From positions 1 through 59,159 of the forward strand of contig MU386000.1 of NCBI GenBank assembly GCA_022497145.1: DNA of 59,159 nt. Direction: 5' to 3'. This DNA comes from Rostrohypoxylon terebratum (taxonomy: Eukaryota > Ascomycota > Sordariomycetes > Xylariales > Hypoxylaceae). The translations under genes and the position numbers were made by a program. Positions within the stretch are counted from its first letter, which is position 1; every line of letters starts with the position of its first letter. Under the pieces are notes generated by a model. It did no database searches. It saw nothing but the letters and a program-made list of their open reading frames with translations, and had not been told where the DNA came from. Positions 23,290-36,037 of this stretch are shown here, in pieces.

Positions 23290-23679
23290 ATGGATTTGGT
23301 GTTCCTATGGGCGTTCCTGGGGGGAATACTCTACTTTTTCATCTCCAGGCTGTGCTGGTGTCTCTACAGATTCGCGGTCTCCCAGGCATCCGTCGAAGGG
23401 CGGAATGAATTGATCCCATACGGCCGCCACCTCCAAAGAAGGTTGGGTATACCGGTATCTCTTCGCATCATTGCCGAACGAGATCCCGGTCTCTCTGACC
23501 ACGGCATCCGTCTCCTCATGACAGCTATAATCTTCCTTCCTATACTCTCCATGAGCAGCTTCGTGTTGACCATTCCAACTGCGGGAACAGTCTTCGATAG
23601 AGGGGTTTGGCTCATGTCACTGGGAGTTCCCATTTGCATGGGCATTTGCATATATATCGTTCTTCTCTTTGGACACTAA
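23290..23679 (+). CDS. Small hypothetical membrane protein
   Basis: This intronless 129-aa frame starts at an ATG and has three likely membrane helices: residues about 3-25 (VFLWAFLGGILYFF and on), 73-95 (LLMTAIIFLPILSMSSF) and 106-127 (VWLMSLGVPICMGICIYIVLL). Between helices 1 and 2 is a charged loop with an RxLQRRLGI segment. I recognise no family. The hydrophobic pattern and good context make it more likely real than random, but it could be spurious. Confidence 0.45.
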   Translation: MDLVFLWAFLGGILYFFISRLCWCLYRFAVSQASVEGRNELIPYGRHLQRRLGIPVSLRIIAERDPGLSDHGIRLLMTAIIFLPILSMSSFVLTIPTAGTVFDRGVWLMSLGVPICMGICIYIVLLFGH

Positions 23680-24781
23680 AGCCGAGGATGGATCGCCGAA
23701 GTTGATAAGAGAATGACCTCCATGGAACCAAGCGATAGGAAATCAAGGAGCTAGATGGTAAAAGAATATTGGAACCCTGTGTGGGAGCATTGGGTTTTTG
23801 AAGAGCGAATGCAACGTCATCGCCATAGACTGGACAGAACTTTATAGCGAGATGGGGGGTTGTTTTTTTGCCGTTTGTTCAAACCTGATTCTCAGGCAGC
23901 GCTATTAACTACCTAGGGGCGAGCGAGTATATACTTTGCCATGAATTCATACCAACGGAACAGAATCTTAGGTCTATACGAATCGTGAGTGGTTGCTGAA
24001 CATTGTTTAAGATCTATGCCGGGTACCGTCGGATACCGCCGATCCCCAAGTGCTCGTCAGGTACTAAACTAGCGTGACTTTGTAGATATTCAGAAAATTG
24101 TTTGACGTGAAGTTATCGTTCACAACAACGCCCATCTAAAATATACCTGGTACGCACAAAAAAATCGCGAAGATGGTATCTCATTGCAAATACACCGAAT
24201 TACATATTATCATTACCTTCAAGAGGCTTCAAGAGGGGCAAACGACCCCTAAGATATATAAAATCAGCACCCATCAAAAATTTTCCACCACCACACCATT
24301 CCTCATTCTACCATAGACACTCAGAAAAAGACCTAACCGAGAAACTAGCTCGCATGCAATCGGCAAGTCAGACCCGGCACCGCACCACAACAGGCTAGAC
24401 GAGCCGAAAGAATGGGCATCCGGGGGCGCGACGTCTTGGCTTGCAGGCCGGGCGGGTGGGTCTGGCGTCGATGTCGCAATCGGAGCGTGCCATCGCGCAA
24501 AGGCAGGGGAAAAGAAAGAACACCAATCTCGACGATTCGATCGCAAGATACAAAAACGAGCGGTGCGTCGCTCGCGTGGGGGCATGCGGTACGCTCACGC
24601 ACGCACAACTCGCAACTCGCGGATCGGATCTTGCGAATTCTCGCTTGGACTTGCTTTCGCGCGTGTTTGTTCGCACGACAACGTCGGTTGTTTAAGGTGC
24701 TCGGGTATTAGGGAGGGATAGGTGCTTCCTGCGGCGAAAAAAACCCAACGACATCAACCCCCCTCCAAACCGCCACCCAAG
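23680..24781. other. Intergenic, leader of the UNC93-like gene
   Basis: No gene I can support. A TATA-like AAGATATATAAAATC lies near 24250. The GC-rich stretch 24400-24700 has overlapping open frames on both strands, as expected from base composition, and probably belongs to the promoter or leader. Confidence 0.45.
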
Positions 24782-26386
24782 ATGTCCACCGAACCCGTCC
24801 CCGCGGCCCTCGCCGTCGCCCCGCCGCAAAAGCGCACATGGTACCACACGACCCTCTTCAACGCAATCATCATCGGCCTCGTCGGCTTCCTAGCCCCGGG
24901 CCTCTGGAACGCGATGTCGAACCTGGGCGCGGGCGGCGCGCAAGAGCCGTACCTAGTGAACGCGGCAAACTCGCTCGTCTTCAGCATCATGGGGTTCCTG
25001 TGTCTATTCGGCGCGCCGCTCGCGAACCGCGTCGGGCTCGGGCGCACCCTCTTCCTCGGCGCCGTCGGCTACCCGGTCTACTCCGCGGGCCTGTACGCCA
25101 ACAACCGCTACGGCAACGTGTGGCTGGTGCTCGTGGGCGCCGTGGCGTGCGGCTTCAGCGCGGGCCTGTTCTGGGCCAGCGAGGGCGCCATCGCGCTCGG
25201 GTACCCCGAGAGCGGCAAGAGGGGGAGGTATCTGAATATCTGGCTTTGGTTCCGCACGGGCGGCCCGCTGGTCGGCGGCGCCATCGTGCTCGGGCTGAAC
25301 CACGACGCGCACGCCAAGGCCAAGGGCAAGGTCGGGTACCAGACCTACCTCGTCTTCATCGCCCTGCAGTGCGTGGCCGCGCCGATCGCGCTGCTGCTGT
25401 CCAGCCCGGAGAAAGTGCAACGGTCGGACGGGAGCAAGGTCGTGATCCGGCGCGAGGAGACGGTGGGCAAGGAGTTCAGGGCGCTGTGGGAGAGCTGCAA
25501 GAGGAGGGATATCCTGCTCCTTTTGCCCATCTTCTGGGCGGCGTACTTCAACCAGTACAGCGGGAACTTCCAGTCGTACTATTTCGGAGTCAGGGCCCGC
25601 GCGCTCGTCGGCTTCGCGAGCAATTTCGGCACGTTGCTTTCCTCGCAGCTGGTTAGCGCGCTGCTGGATTACAAGAAGCTGCCCGTGAAGCGACGCATCG
25701 AGATCGGGTTCTGGTGGGTCGTGGTGTGGCATGTCATCGCGTGGGTGTACGGCTGGGTTATCCAGGAGAAGTACACGCGCAACCCGCCCGCGTACGACTG
25801 GGAGGATAAGGGGTTCGTCGAGGGCTTCTTCGTCCTGATCCTTTGGGAGTTCGCGAGACAGGCGTTGCAGAATTGGCTTTGTGAGTGACCTACATACAGA
25901 CTTGCCCATTGCCGCAGTCGGGAATATGAGAATATGGCAATTTGGGATGCTGATTTGTTGCTAGATTACCTCGTCGCTACTAAGACGGACAACATCTCCG
26001 AACTAACGCGGTTCTCCGGTATCCTGAGAGGACAGGAGAGTTTTGCGCAAGCTGTCAGCTATGGCCTCAATACCAAGAAATGGGTTGGTGGACGAGTGCC
26101 TCTCGCTGTAAACACGATACTGCTCGGTACGTTCCACTCATTAAGCGCACCTACTATTCTTACCTACCGTTCTAATTCTAACATGCCACTGTCAACAGGT
26201 CTCGCAGCTTTTCCTACATGGCTCGTCGTTCGCGACCTCGTCCCGATCGAAAAAGACGACACGTCCAACTCGGACAGCGAGAGTAAGGTAGAAGAGGGTT
26301 TGGGTGGACCTCAAATATTAGATGCCGACGAGAAGCGGAGATTCGCCGTGGGACAGACCAGCGCCGGGGCCGACGCGGCTATGTGA
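24782..26386 (+). CDS. UNC93-like MFS-fold membrane protein
   Basis: This 482-aa polytopic membrane protein of the fungal UNC93/DUF895 family has exons 24782-25880, 25965-26126 and 26199-26386. It has about 11-12 hydrophobic segments. Landmarks are the start of helix 1 (NAIIIGLVGFLAPGLWNAMSNLGAGG), GFSAGLFWASEGAIALGYP in helix 5, the loop with ESCKRRDILLLLPIFWAAYFNQYSGNFQ, and a hydrophilic acidic C-terminus (SNSDSESKVEEG). The family is thought to be ion-related or regulatory; no substrate is known. The coding strand is very GC-rich (third-position C/G), which creates long shadow frames on both strands. It converges with the AUR1 gene. Confidence 0.92.
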
Positions 26387-27086
26387 AATACCTAGTTAAA
26401 TATGCCTCGATTTATTTGTCAATCATAGCCTTCTCAAGTTCATCATGTTGTGTTTGAAACAATTTAATATCCCGGATGAAAACATCCGGTGCTTTATAGT
26501 GGCCATAAACTCACAGTAGTGGCAGCCATGTGTATATATGTACCTGACTGCAGATAACCGCCGCCGAATCCTTCGATTGATAAACCCGCAAAATACCGCG
26601 GAATGAATGTGCCGACTTCCAGTCGATAGTGTTGGTTCCATGTTGCTAGGACATGAATCGAAAATGGAGCGGCGCGGAGGCACAGATAGACGCGCGTCAT
26701 GTCTCCAATGGTGCGAAGCTATGACCTGAGACATCCCCAGGACATGGGTGATTTAAAACAAATCAATCTACGAAGCACCGGCCGATCGTAATCCTAGTCG
26801 CGGTAGGGCAGGGCAGTGACCAGTCAATCGACCTGCGCCGCGTCGCATACCAGATTCCTGAGATCGGGATCCCACAGGAAGGAAAAGTAGCAATCGAGCA
26901 AGCGAAGGCATAGTAGGTGAAAAAGGCTGGTAAAGCTTGTGTGATTATTTCTCCAGAATATGCTCTGGTATCATTATTTATTTATTTCTAATATTAGTAA
27001 GTAATGTATCGTGGTATCATAATATCCGAGGCATCTCGTCTCGTCTATGCAATTAAATATGCGTGTCCGTATCCATATCCGTATCT
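26387..27086. other. Convergent intergenic region, UNC93-like and AUR1
   Basis: This is 0.7 kb between two gene 3' ends. No gene is seen; it should hold both transcription ends. Confidence 0.5.
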
Positions 27087-28812
27087 TCAATCCGTCCGCC
27101 TATTACTCCGGTCGCTTCGGATAGTAGACGTCGGGCTCGAGCTCCCGCTCGACGACCCGGAGTGCATGAAGCTGTCCAGGACGGTAAACTCGTCACTCCA
27201 ATCCGCACTCCGCTTGCCCGCTCCGACGGACGTGTATCCAAGTTCCTCGTCAAGGGCCTTGTTCTTCTTCCCCTGACCAACCTCCACATACTCATATTGC
27301 CACCGGTAGGTCTTGCCTGCCTGTGGTCGCGGTAACCAAAACTTTCTTACTGTGTAGAAGATCGAATAGGCGAGAATTCCACCTCCGAGTAGATCGACGG
27401 CGTAGTGGTGGTTCAGGTACATAGTAGCCCAGCAGATCCAGCAGACGTAGAAGAAGCATAACCCCTTTAACTTCGGGAAACAATGGCTGATGAATAAAGC
27501 CTCGAGAATCGCGTCGGCGGCGTGAAGACTCGGGAAAGCTCCAAAGGGAACAGGCGCTGTGGTAAAACTGGTAGTGTACATATCGACTCCGAATAGAGCG
27601 TCAATGCGCGCTAGGCCAGCAGGCGAGCCCTGCATTCCATATTTTGCGGGCTCTAGACCGTGAAGCCTCTCGTACCACGGTGGAGTGCAGGGAAAGAATA
27701 GCTGTATGGCCACTCCGAGCGTGCTCATCCACCCAAAGCTTTTCGCAAACATCGGGACGGTTCCTGGGGCGGCGAAAATAAACATGATCGCTGAGCAAAC
27801 AGCAGGAAGACCGAAATGGCCGATACCGTCTATCGGATTTGAATTAGTTTTGATTCTCAACAAGACAAACGATCAAAAAGACAATGGTCCGAGCTCGATG
27901 GAAAGTTTCGGTGTTCCCAATTACTCGGTCCCGATGGGGGCCCGATGATGGGGGATGTGACACAAGGGACACAAGGGATTGAGGATTAGGGGGCCGGGAA
28001 TTGGGAATTGGGAATTGGGCAGGTATTGGGGGACTAGGAATGAACCCTCCGTAGAAAAATGGGGTTTGTCTTACATGGGAACCAGGCGATAACGTCCAGG
28101 ACGGGGTGAGTCCACTTAGAGAAAAAGTTGGAGAAGTTGGTTCCGTAGAGGATATCTTCCAAAGCTGGTAGAACTTTAACGAAGATATCTGGCCGAACAT
28201 CATACGGTATAAATCTGTAATCGATAATGTCAGCGGTACTGTATGATTTGGTGGGAAACCGAACACCACTTCGGGCTGTGATTGGCACTCTGCACTCGCA
28301 CTCGTCCGGTGTTCTGTTGAACACAGCTTCAAAGATTTTGGAAAGATGAAAAGAATCATATCTTACCTGCTGGAGAAGAAGAATAACAAGTAAGTCCATA
28401 TAGGCCAAGATGGTAGGAAGAATTGTCTCGTGGCGGGCATGAAAAGAAGCAACAGGTAGCCAAGACCGGCGGCCGACTTGATAATAGGTGCTGAAGGTTC
28501 AACGATCCATAGCGAGAAGATGCATAGTCCGGCCACCACAGCGTACTGCACATCGAATACGCTCCATTTTCTTATCCTCAATAACTCGAACGTATCTGTG
28601 ATCTTGAAAGACGTTTGCAGTGCAGAAACACTCCTCGTCGGAACAGGTTCGCGCATCTGTTTTGTCGAATGACCATGACCGGACTTTCTAAACATTCGAG
28701 GAAGGTTGTAACGGCCTGGTATGGTGCTGAGCTTGGACGGACTCAACCGTTCACGCCATCCCAGAGGGAGTTGTGTCTCCGTTTCGACCACTGTGGTATT
28801 TGTCTGCCGCAT
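27087..28812 (-). CDS. aur1: Inositol phosphorylceramide synthase catalytic subunit (AUR1)
   Basis: This is the fungal sphingolipid enzyme that moves phosphoinositol from phosphatidylinositol to ceramide in the Golgi, the target of aureobasidin A. Minus-strand exons are 28812-28367, 28214-28075 and 27829-27087, giving 442 aa. The PAP2-type catalytic motifs are clear: GSPAGLARID, FGAFPSLHAADA (His) and YLNHHYAVDLLGGG (His, Asp). Several membrane segments are evident, for example VVAGLCIFSLWIVEP and LLLLFMPATRQFFLP. I chose the ATG at 28812: the frame runs on upstream to 28896 but only to a TTG, with a stop before it. The two introns (152 and 245 bp) are long for this window. The hydrophilic, Ser-rich C-terminus is typical. 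Confidence 0.93.
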
Positions 28813-31800
28813 CGGATCCCTTTCGTCTTTGAGTGCGACGAGTGCACGATAATCCGAATTACTTTTGGTGTATAGCCTCTCGAAGTCAAATGTCAAATGT
28901 CGAACTCGTCAAAAGCACACGGCAGGTTGCGGAATAGCGGAATAGCGAAATAACGAATTGCGAATGTTGGATGTTGGATGGCGGCGGGGGGAAGAGAGAG
29001 CTTTGACTATTATGCAAGCTCTGCCAGTCGTTGTCGTACCAAAGATCCCAAACTAAACCAAAGATGGGTGGCGGGCGACGGAGGGGTCGATCAGGATATC
29101 ACTAAAGGCTACGGCCGCGATGGTTACGAAGTTAGGATGATGTTCGAGGTAAATCCGTCCGAGGTAAGTATCAAATGGTCGCCGGCTTGACTTTTGAAGT
29201 TGAAGAATCACGTACGCGACGCAATCCCTAGATCATGCGACAGGAATGCGGAAGTCGAGAAGAGGGAAGGGCAGGTACATGATCTTTAATAATAAAGAAA
29301 CCGAACCTTAAACCTAACCGACCTCAGGATCTCAGGGCCAAGGGCTTTGTCGCAGTATTGTACTGTACATACGTAATACCTCAGCATCCGGATATAACGG
29401 GGGCAGGGATGTTAAAGAGTTAGCTCGGCTGATTGGTAGGATGGTGGTCTCCGCTGTCTTGGATTATTGGATAGGGATCGTTCTTTTATAGTGGAGAACC
29501 GCCTGGACCTTTATGGAGTGGGATTGATACCGGTACTAACTTGTAGTCTTGTACAAGTACGTATGTACCCAACCCCATACCTAGTAGTGAGTAATGGACT
29601 TACCATCAGGAAGTTGGCGTACAATGGAAGTAATGACTCCCATACCTCCTCCAGTGCTACAAACATGCTTAGTAGGTACCTTCCACCACTACGGAATTCA
29701 AATCAGCACTACACTAAAAAAATACATTAGAAATCAATCACGATGAGAAGGAAAAAAGTTACTCGTGTACCTTCTGCACCTTTCGTTACGCACAAACACT
29801 TACATCTTGGCGGGGATATTAATTCCGATTTTTGGCGCATCCGGGCTCTAACCGAGTAACTAAAGTACCTATTAACCTACCTGCCTGCCTACCTGCCTAC
29901 TACTACCATGTATGTATGTTAGGTACTTGTAGTATGTACACATGACAGCTCACTGATTCCAAAAAAACCCATGTCCAGCATGTACAGTACAATGCATCTA
30001 CTATGCAGTATTACAACTCATCACGGAAAGATCAAGAGGCGAATCGAAAATGTGACCCATGCTGAACCACGATACCCATGATACATTACAATATGGTTCG
30101 GCGCAAGCGCCATACCGCAACCTTAAATTCAAAAACGCTCGGGATTGGGCCACCTACTTGGCCAGCTCTTGGCCTCGTCCGCTTCTTCACCTTTTTTCTG
30201 TTAGCGCTAACCATCCCGAATACGCTCTTTTTATGCAGATTTTTGGCGGATACGTGATTGAGATAAGACCGGGATCCGTCGAGGATCTCTTCGGGTAACC
30301 CTTCGCAACAAGATGCTATTAGTCAGTTCGATACGCGGACGTATGGTATTTGTATTGTACATGAGATCCGAGCCTCTTCAGGCGCTTCGGCGCTTCAGCG
30401 CTTCCTTTGAAAAGTTCGACGTTTGTTTCTTGTACAAAGGGCATCATCCGAATGCTTTTTTTATACCGTACCTAGCTTGCAGCCTGGTCGTGAACTGGCC
30501 GTAAGGTTGACCAACCCATTGTTGGTGTAATATCCTGAATGAAACTTTTTCATGTAAGGCATCTTGGCAACTTGAATTACCCAATTACACCATGTATGAA
30601 GGGTCAGGCGTGACAAACAGACAAAACATTGCCTTCATATTCGTTAGTCCTGTTTTAAGATCCCCATACAGCTAACCATCTAACTAACTACGCTGCAAAT
30701 TTGCAAATACTATCCCTATTAAACAGTTGGTTTATTAGAACCCTCATTTTCTTTTAATTTCATCCACGCTGCCACATGTTTTGACCGAAAGTTATGTACC
30801 TACCTAGGACCTAGGTACTATCTAGCACCCTACACCACTAGTCTCGCCGCAAGTCAACCTTAAAGATGCACTACCCACGATCTTGGAAGTACTACTACCT
30901 AAACGTATAAATCAAGTATCGAGCTTAATTAGAACTTCCGTGTGATCTCGGGTTTTTTGGAAAGTGAGAAGGTGGATTACTATGATACTAGTACTAGTTG
31001 GTCCTTCTTCATAAAGTTATTCACGACAGGGATAGCCAAGTTCCTGAATTGCGGTGTTAAATATCGATGACATAATCAGCTGGTTCGCAAAGTCCGAGCA
31101 GAGGGAAGAATCAGATAAACCTTCAGCCCTGTCCAGAAATCCAACCTCTGATTTCCAATGTTTTATCGCCATCCATGGATGCTAGATTCTCATGTCAGAT
31201 ACTATCTATAGTGTTTACCTAAGCAAGGGACTCTTAACTTTTTCCATGAAGAAAGAGAATCCATTCCCGATTTCACCATACGGCTCCAGATCACGATGAC
31301 CATCCCAGAGAATCCCATGGAAGCTAGCAGTTATCCATTTGTATCAGTCAGCAGCAACATCAGCAACATCAGCACAGTTCAGACTTCAGAGCCCTGGAGC
31401 CGGTCCCATCCGGAAGGGACGGAAATCGTACGGCACGAATTGCTCATTAGTGCGCACAAGTGCATAATCTTGTACGGGATTCAAGAAAAAAAAAGGTAAA
31501 GTACCTTACTATGTACACGCGAGGACCGAAGTACAGTACGAGGCCATGTACAGATGTATAGTCACATTTCTGCGCGCTTGTGCGACGACTACGATGCAAG
31601 CGGCACTTGGCATTGGGACGTTAGGCCAGTCTCAGGCTCTTGGCGGAACCCACCCTCTCACATTTTCAGCACTTTTCATCCATCTTTTCAAGGTCACAGA
31701 GAAGGCCACAGAGCCCCGAGAGCCTCCCGTCACATTCTTCTTACATGGTACTGCGGTACAGCTGTACACAGTACATGCATACGCGTATATGTCATGGAAC

Positions 31801-34693
31801 TATTCCTCCTACAGACCCTACGGACCCTACAGATGATAATTTAATATCCGGAATGGAGAACGGACACGTGAGGTCTTTTATTGTCATCTACGCGACTTGT
31901 TCTCTGGCGTTATTAGTTAGAATTGTTATGCGGTAATATGTCGTGTGAGCGATTTTGATCCTCCTCTCCTACTTATTTGCATATTATAATGCAAAGGTAT
32001 GTGATATACCGGATGGAAAAGGGTCACAGTTCGAATCGAATGAGGTTGGATGGAGGGATCAAGATGCATCTGCGAATCTGCGGCTAGCCAAACAAGTAAG
32101 GGGGACGGAGAGATTCAAGAGTTGGGGGTTACCTTCTGTGATCCGCGAAATAGTAAGTTGGTAACAACCTTGAACTCTCAAAGTCACTTTTCAGGATGTC
32201 ACTTCTATCAGTAGGCACGAGAGAAAGTGGATACAAGCCGCGAGCACCCACCTAGCAGTAGCAACCCGTCCCATTTAGCTCGGCCTCGGTATCCGCTCTC
32301 TCCCCGATTCACCGAGTTGTCGGGGACATAACCGATGACTAAGTGGGCAAAGAATCAGATAATACTAGTACTTCGTAATAGGCGAACATTAGCAGATTAG
32401 GTAATAGAGACACAAACTCATCTCGGTTCAACGGCGTTCGGAGTTGTCCCTTAATAATTAGATGAGAATTGCGAATGAGGGATCGTGCGATTTTTATTTC
32501 ATTTTTCGCAACAATTTATAAAAACTACTTCAACACAGACATTTTACATTTTTATCCGAGTCTCAACCCCCTCAAACCTCATACCGTGGTATTGTAGACT
32601 TGGATAAGGGGACTGAAATGGGCTGCAATGGGCTTGGATGAAGCAACAGAGCATCAAAAGTGGCCCCATGTGAAGATCTGACCAGAATGCCTCCAGAATG
32701 CTACTCACCCCGCGAACGTACGGGTCCAGTCCACCGCACCTCGATAACTTATCTCTTGTGTAGACCCATGGGAACCTGACGCCCTGGTGGCTTGTGCGTT
32801 AATCCCATCACGCGACATCTAAGAATCCCATGTCCGTCCAAGTGACGGCTTACAATTCGGCAGGGACGGACAAAATAATAGCGGACAGACGGGTTTGACT
32901 GTCTTGATTCTCAAACCCGAAAACGCTAGACGTTGTACATGATCCGGCAGTAGAAGAAGAAATGAAAAGAAAAGGGAAAAAAACTAAGAACCCAAGTGCC
33001 GAGACGTTCCTTGTCATGTACAGTACAAACCATGGATGCGCATCTCTAGTTGGCTTGGCTAGTAAGTTGTGCTCGCGTGCCACTGGCGAACTACTGGAGA
33101 AGCGATTCAAGCGATTGAAAAGCAGAGGGAACGTCTAGATTGGCCAATATAGCGTCGGTATTTGTGTAATAATATGCGTTGGATGTAGTGTACTTGACCC
33201 GACTGAGGTATTGTATTGTATTGTACATGCTGTAATAGGTACATCTTCAATCCAACAACCCTTTCCACGTTCGGCTAGATTTTTGGTTTTGGGTCGTCCC
33301 TCAGTCAGCAAGCAAGCAAGCAAGCTGGCCAGTAATGACGTCTAGTATAGATGGTTCCCGACAAATTCAAATCAGCAGCACACTCGCCTGGCCGGCTTCT
33401 AAGCCCTACATCACAAGCCTCAAGGGAGGGAAAGAGAGGCTGACACGAAGTCAGGGGAACGAGAACGAACGGTGAGAGTGAGGATGAGGCTGGGATCTAA
33501 CCTAGACGATCCCACCACCTCTGATCCTCCAGATAGTAAATACCGGTATTGTGCATACAATATAATGCTTGTCTGGCTCCCCCAAGACATTCGAGACCAA
33601 AAAAAAAAAAAAATCAAGCTCTTCCTATTGTCTTGTCTGCACGTCTGCGTCTAACTCCAGCTCGGCTCGGCTGACCACACAGAGCGACTTATGAATATGT
33701 ATCTCCCAATCGAGATAGGTAGCACTATTACTAGAGCTTGTGTGGATTCACAACCTGCCTAGGTTAAGAGCTTGCTTGTGATTCTCCCAATTTGTCTTCT
33801 ACTTAGGATTATACAACGGGGAATCACCCCCAACTACATTGCTCGGAGGGTCTGCTCTGAGGGTCGGTCAGATGGACATGATCTCCAGCCAGATAGATCT
33901 AAAATCATAACTCCCGGGTACGGCTGCGAATGGACACATCTACCTACCTAGGCATGAAAGCTCTATTATCGTCGCTTCCATACAAAATCTCCACAGAAAA
34001 AAAAAAAAAAAGCTCGCCGACGCCGAGTAGTGCGTCTAATGCAAGCCGACGTGCCAAGCTCGCCCATTCATCTACCGTCACATGACAGGGATGCATATAG
34101 GCGCATCACATGTCTCGCAAGCTCTGCCAGTAGTGTGTATCACGACACCCCATCACACCCCATCGATCGCAAAAGTCTTACTGTATGCACTCTACCTATC
34201 ATGTATGTACGTATGTGTAAGTGCCTACATACATACCTAGGCGATGGGCAAAAATAGTACTAGTGCGATGAAATCCATAAGAAGCAAAGTGAAGCATGCA
34301 CGTAACAAGATCAGCATCTCGAACTCATTTCACCCCGGAATTGGGTTGTTGTATCAATTAGGTAATCTCTACGAGGTAATGCTAAGCATCCCTTCATCGC
34401 CATATCTGGACCTGTGATATCATCCTCACTTCATTACCGAGATGCTACCCATTTCCCAAACAAAAGAATTGGGCTGCTACAAAATCTGGTAGCTCTTCCT
34501 GCTCGCGTGTCTTATGTACTATGATCCGTCTTTTCTTTTCTCGTCATCAAGTTAAATACACTTGTCTCGTCGTCACATACCTGCCTGAGTTTCCCATTCG
34601 CTCGCTTTCCTGAGATGCATTCTAAATAACATAATTTTTCTCGTCGCTCTAGCAACCATGCTAGCAAACCCTCCCCTGTACTAGTGCACCGTC
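28813..34693. other. 5.9-kb gene-free interval
   Basis: I found no supportable coding gene on either strand; the open frames are short, lack conserved motifs and do not join. It contains ACCT/GCCT-rich tracts (29875-29905), poly-A runs (33600-33613, 33999-34012), an (AGCA)n microsatellite near 33307-33325 and CCTAGG-type palindromes at 30796-30820. The left end should hold the AUR1 promoter and the right end the CaM-kinase 3' region. Confidence 0.5.
33307..33325. repeat. (AGCA)n microsatellite
   Basis: Four to five tandem AGCA units in otherwise non-coding DNA. Confidence 0.7.
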
Positions 34694-36037
34694 TCACCGT
34701 CGTGGCTGGCTTGCGCTCCATAGTCCTTTAGATGTCTCGACAACTCTATTCGCAGCGGCGCCGGGTCGTAAGCTCGCTGGTACCCCTGATGCTGCACCCA
34801 TACCGCCCATCTCTACGTCCCCGTTTTGCGTGCTCGAGTACCCCGAGTCACCTTTAGCCACGTCTCTGAGAGGCGGGGCACCCCGCCCGGGCTCCGCCGA
34901 GCGGGTGCCGTCCATGAGATGAGCTTGTGCCTGTCCTTCTCGCAACTTGTTGATGGCTCGCACCGTGTCGATAGCCGCGTGTAGCGTCTTACGCGCGTTG
35001 AAGTTCTTCTTAACGGTCGGTAGTAGATTCTGACCCTTGTCGCCGTCGGCGCCTAAGCTGTAATCGGCGATGAAGGGATGGGATAGCGCTTCATGCGCCG
35101 TCATGCGCTTGTTGGGGTCGACTGTCAGGCATCGACGAATGAAGTCCTTGGCGTGGTCGCTGACGCCGCGCCAGTACTCCGCTGGCAGGAAGTTATAATC
35201 GGCATTGAGGATTGCCTGCATCTCCTCGAAGTCTGTATCACGATCGAAGGGCGTGTATCCGCAGAGCAAGAAGTACGTGATCACACCCATCGCCCAAATA
35301 TCCACAGGTTTGCCATGGCCCGTCTTCTTAAAGATTTCGGGAGCCATGTAGCCAGGAGTACCGCAAGTTGTTGTGAGAACATGGAATTGCTCCTCGTCCA
35401 TAATGCGCGATAGTCCGAAGTCGGCGATGAGGAGGTCGGCGTTATCTTCGGGTGTGCGGAAAAGTAGGTTCTCTGGTTTAAGATCACGATGTACGATGCC
35501 GTGGTCATGGAGGTAGGCGACGGCAGACAGAGTAGCGCGGATCAAATCGGCCGCGTCGGATTCGTAGTAAGATCCCTTGCGGCAGATGCGATCAAAAAGC
35601 TCACCGCCGAGCGCAAGATCAGTTACCAGGTAGAGGTTGTTCATCGTTTCGAAGTAGTCAACGAGGGTCAAGATGTTCTGGTGGCCCATGGAGACTTTCT
35701 TAAGGACAGCAATCTCGTTTCGTACCTAATCAAATAGAAGACACGATTAACTACACGACCCGAGTTGTACGCCAAGCTCACACGAAAAACTCTTAGGGTC
35801 ACTAGAGAGGGGAGGGATACAAGGGAAGAGAATACGAACCATATGTTCTCGGCCGGCCATGAGCCGTTTGTTGATAACCTTGGCAGCATAGTACCGGCCG
35901 GTGTCGATGTGAACACATTCTTTTACAACGGAATATGAACCTGCGCCTAATGTCTTTCCAACCTTGTATCGGCATGGTTGGATCTGGGGGTTCGGGCGAG
36001 GAGAGCCGTTACTGGCGGGGTTCACAGCGGCGGCCAT
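34694..36037 (-). CDS. Calcium/calmodulin-dependent protein kinase (CaMK1-like)
   Basis: This 409-aa Ser/Thr kinase is on the minus strand, with exons 36037-35840 and 35725-34694. It has a glycine-rich loop GAGSYSVV at 31-38, ATP-anchoring Lys53 in AAKV, the catalytic HRDLKPEN with Asp147, DFG at 168-170, an activation segment with TTTCGTPGYMAPE (a CaM-kinase-kinase site Thr), and subdomain IX DIWAMGVITYFLLCGYTPF. After the kinase domain, FNARKTLHAAIDTVRAINKLR fits an autoinhibitory and calmodulin-binding helix. The Gly/Ser-rich tail is disordered. It corresponds to the filamentous-fungal CaMK family that links calcium to the cell cycle and stress. The intron at 35726-35839 has a GTTCGT donor. 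Confidence 0.95.

Noticed and set aside
24838..25656. 272-codon plus-strand frame in another frame
   Set aside because: Arg/Gly-rich shadow inside the UNC93-like coding exon.
25004..25909. 301-codon minus-strand frame
   Set aside because: Shadow of the GC-rich UNC93-like gene; composition is low-complexity and it has no motif.
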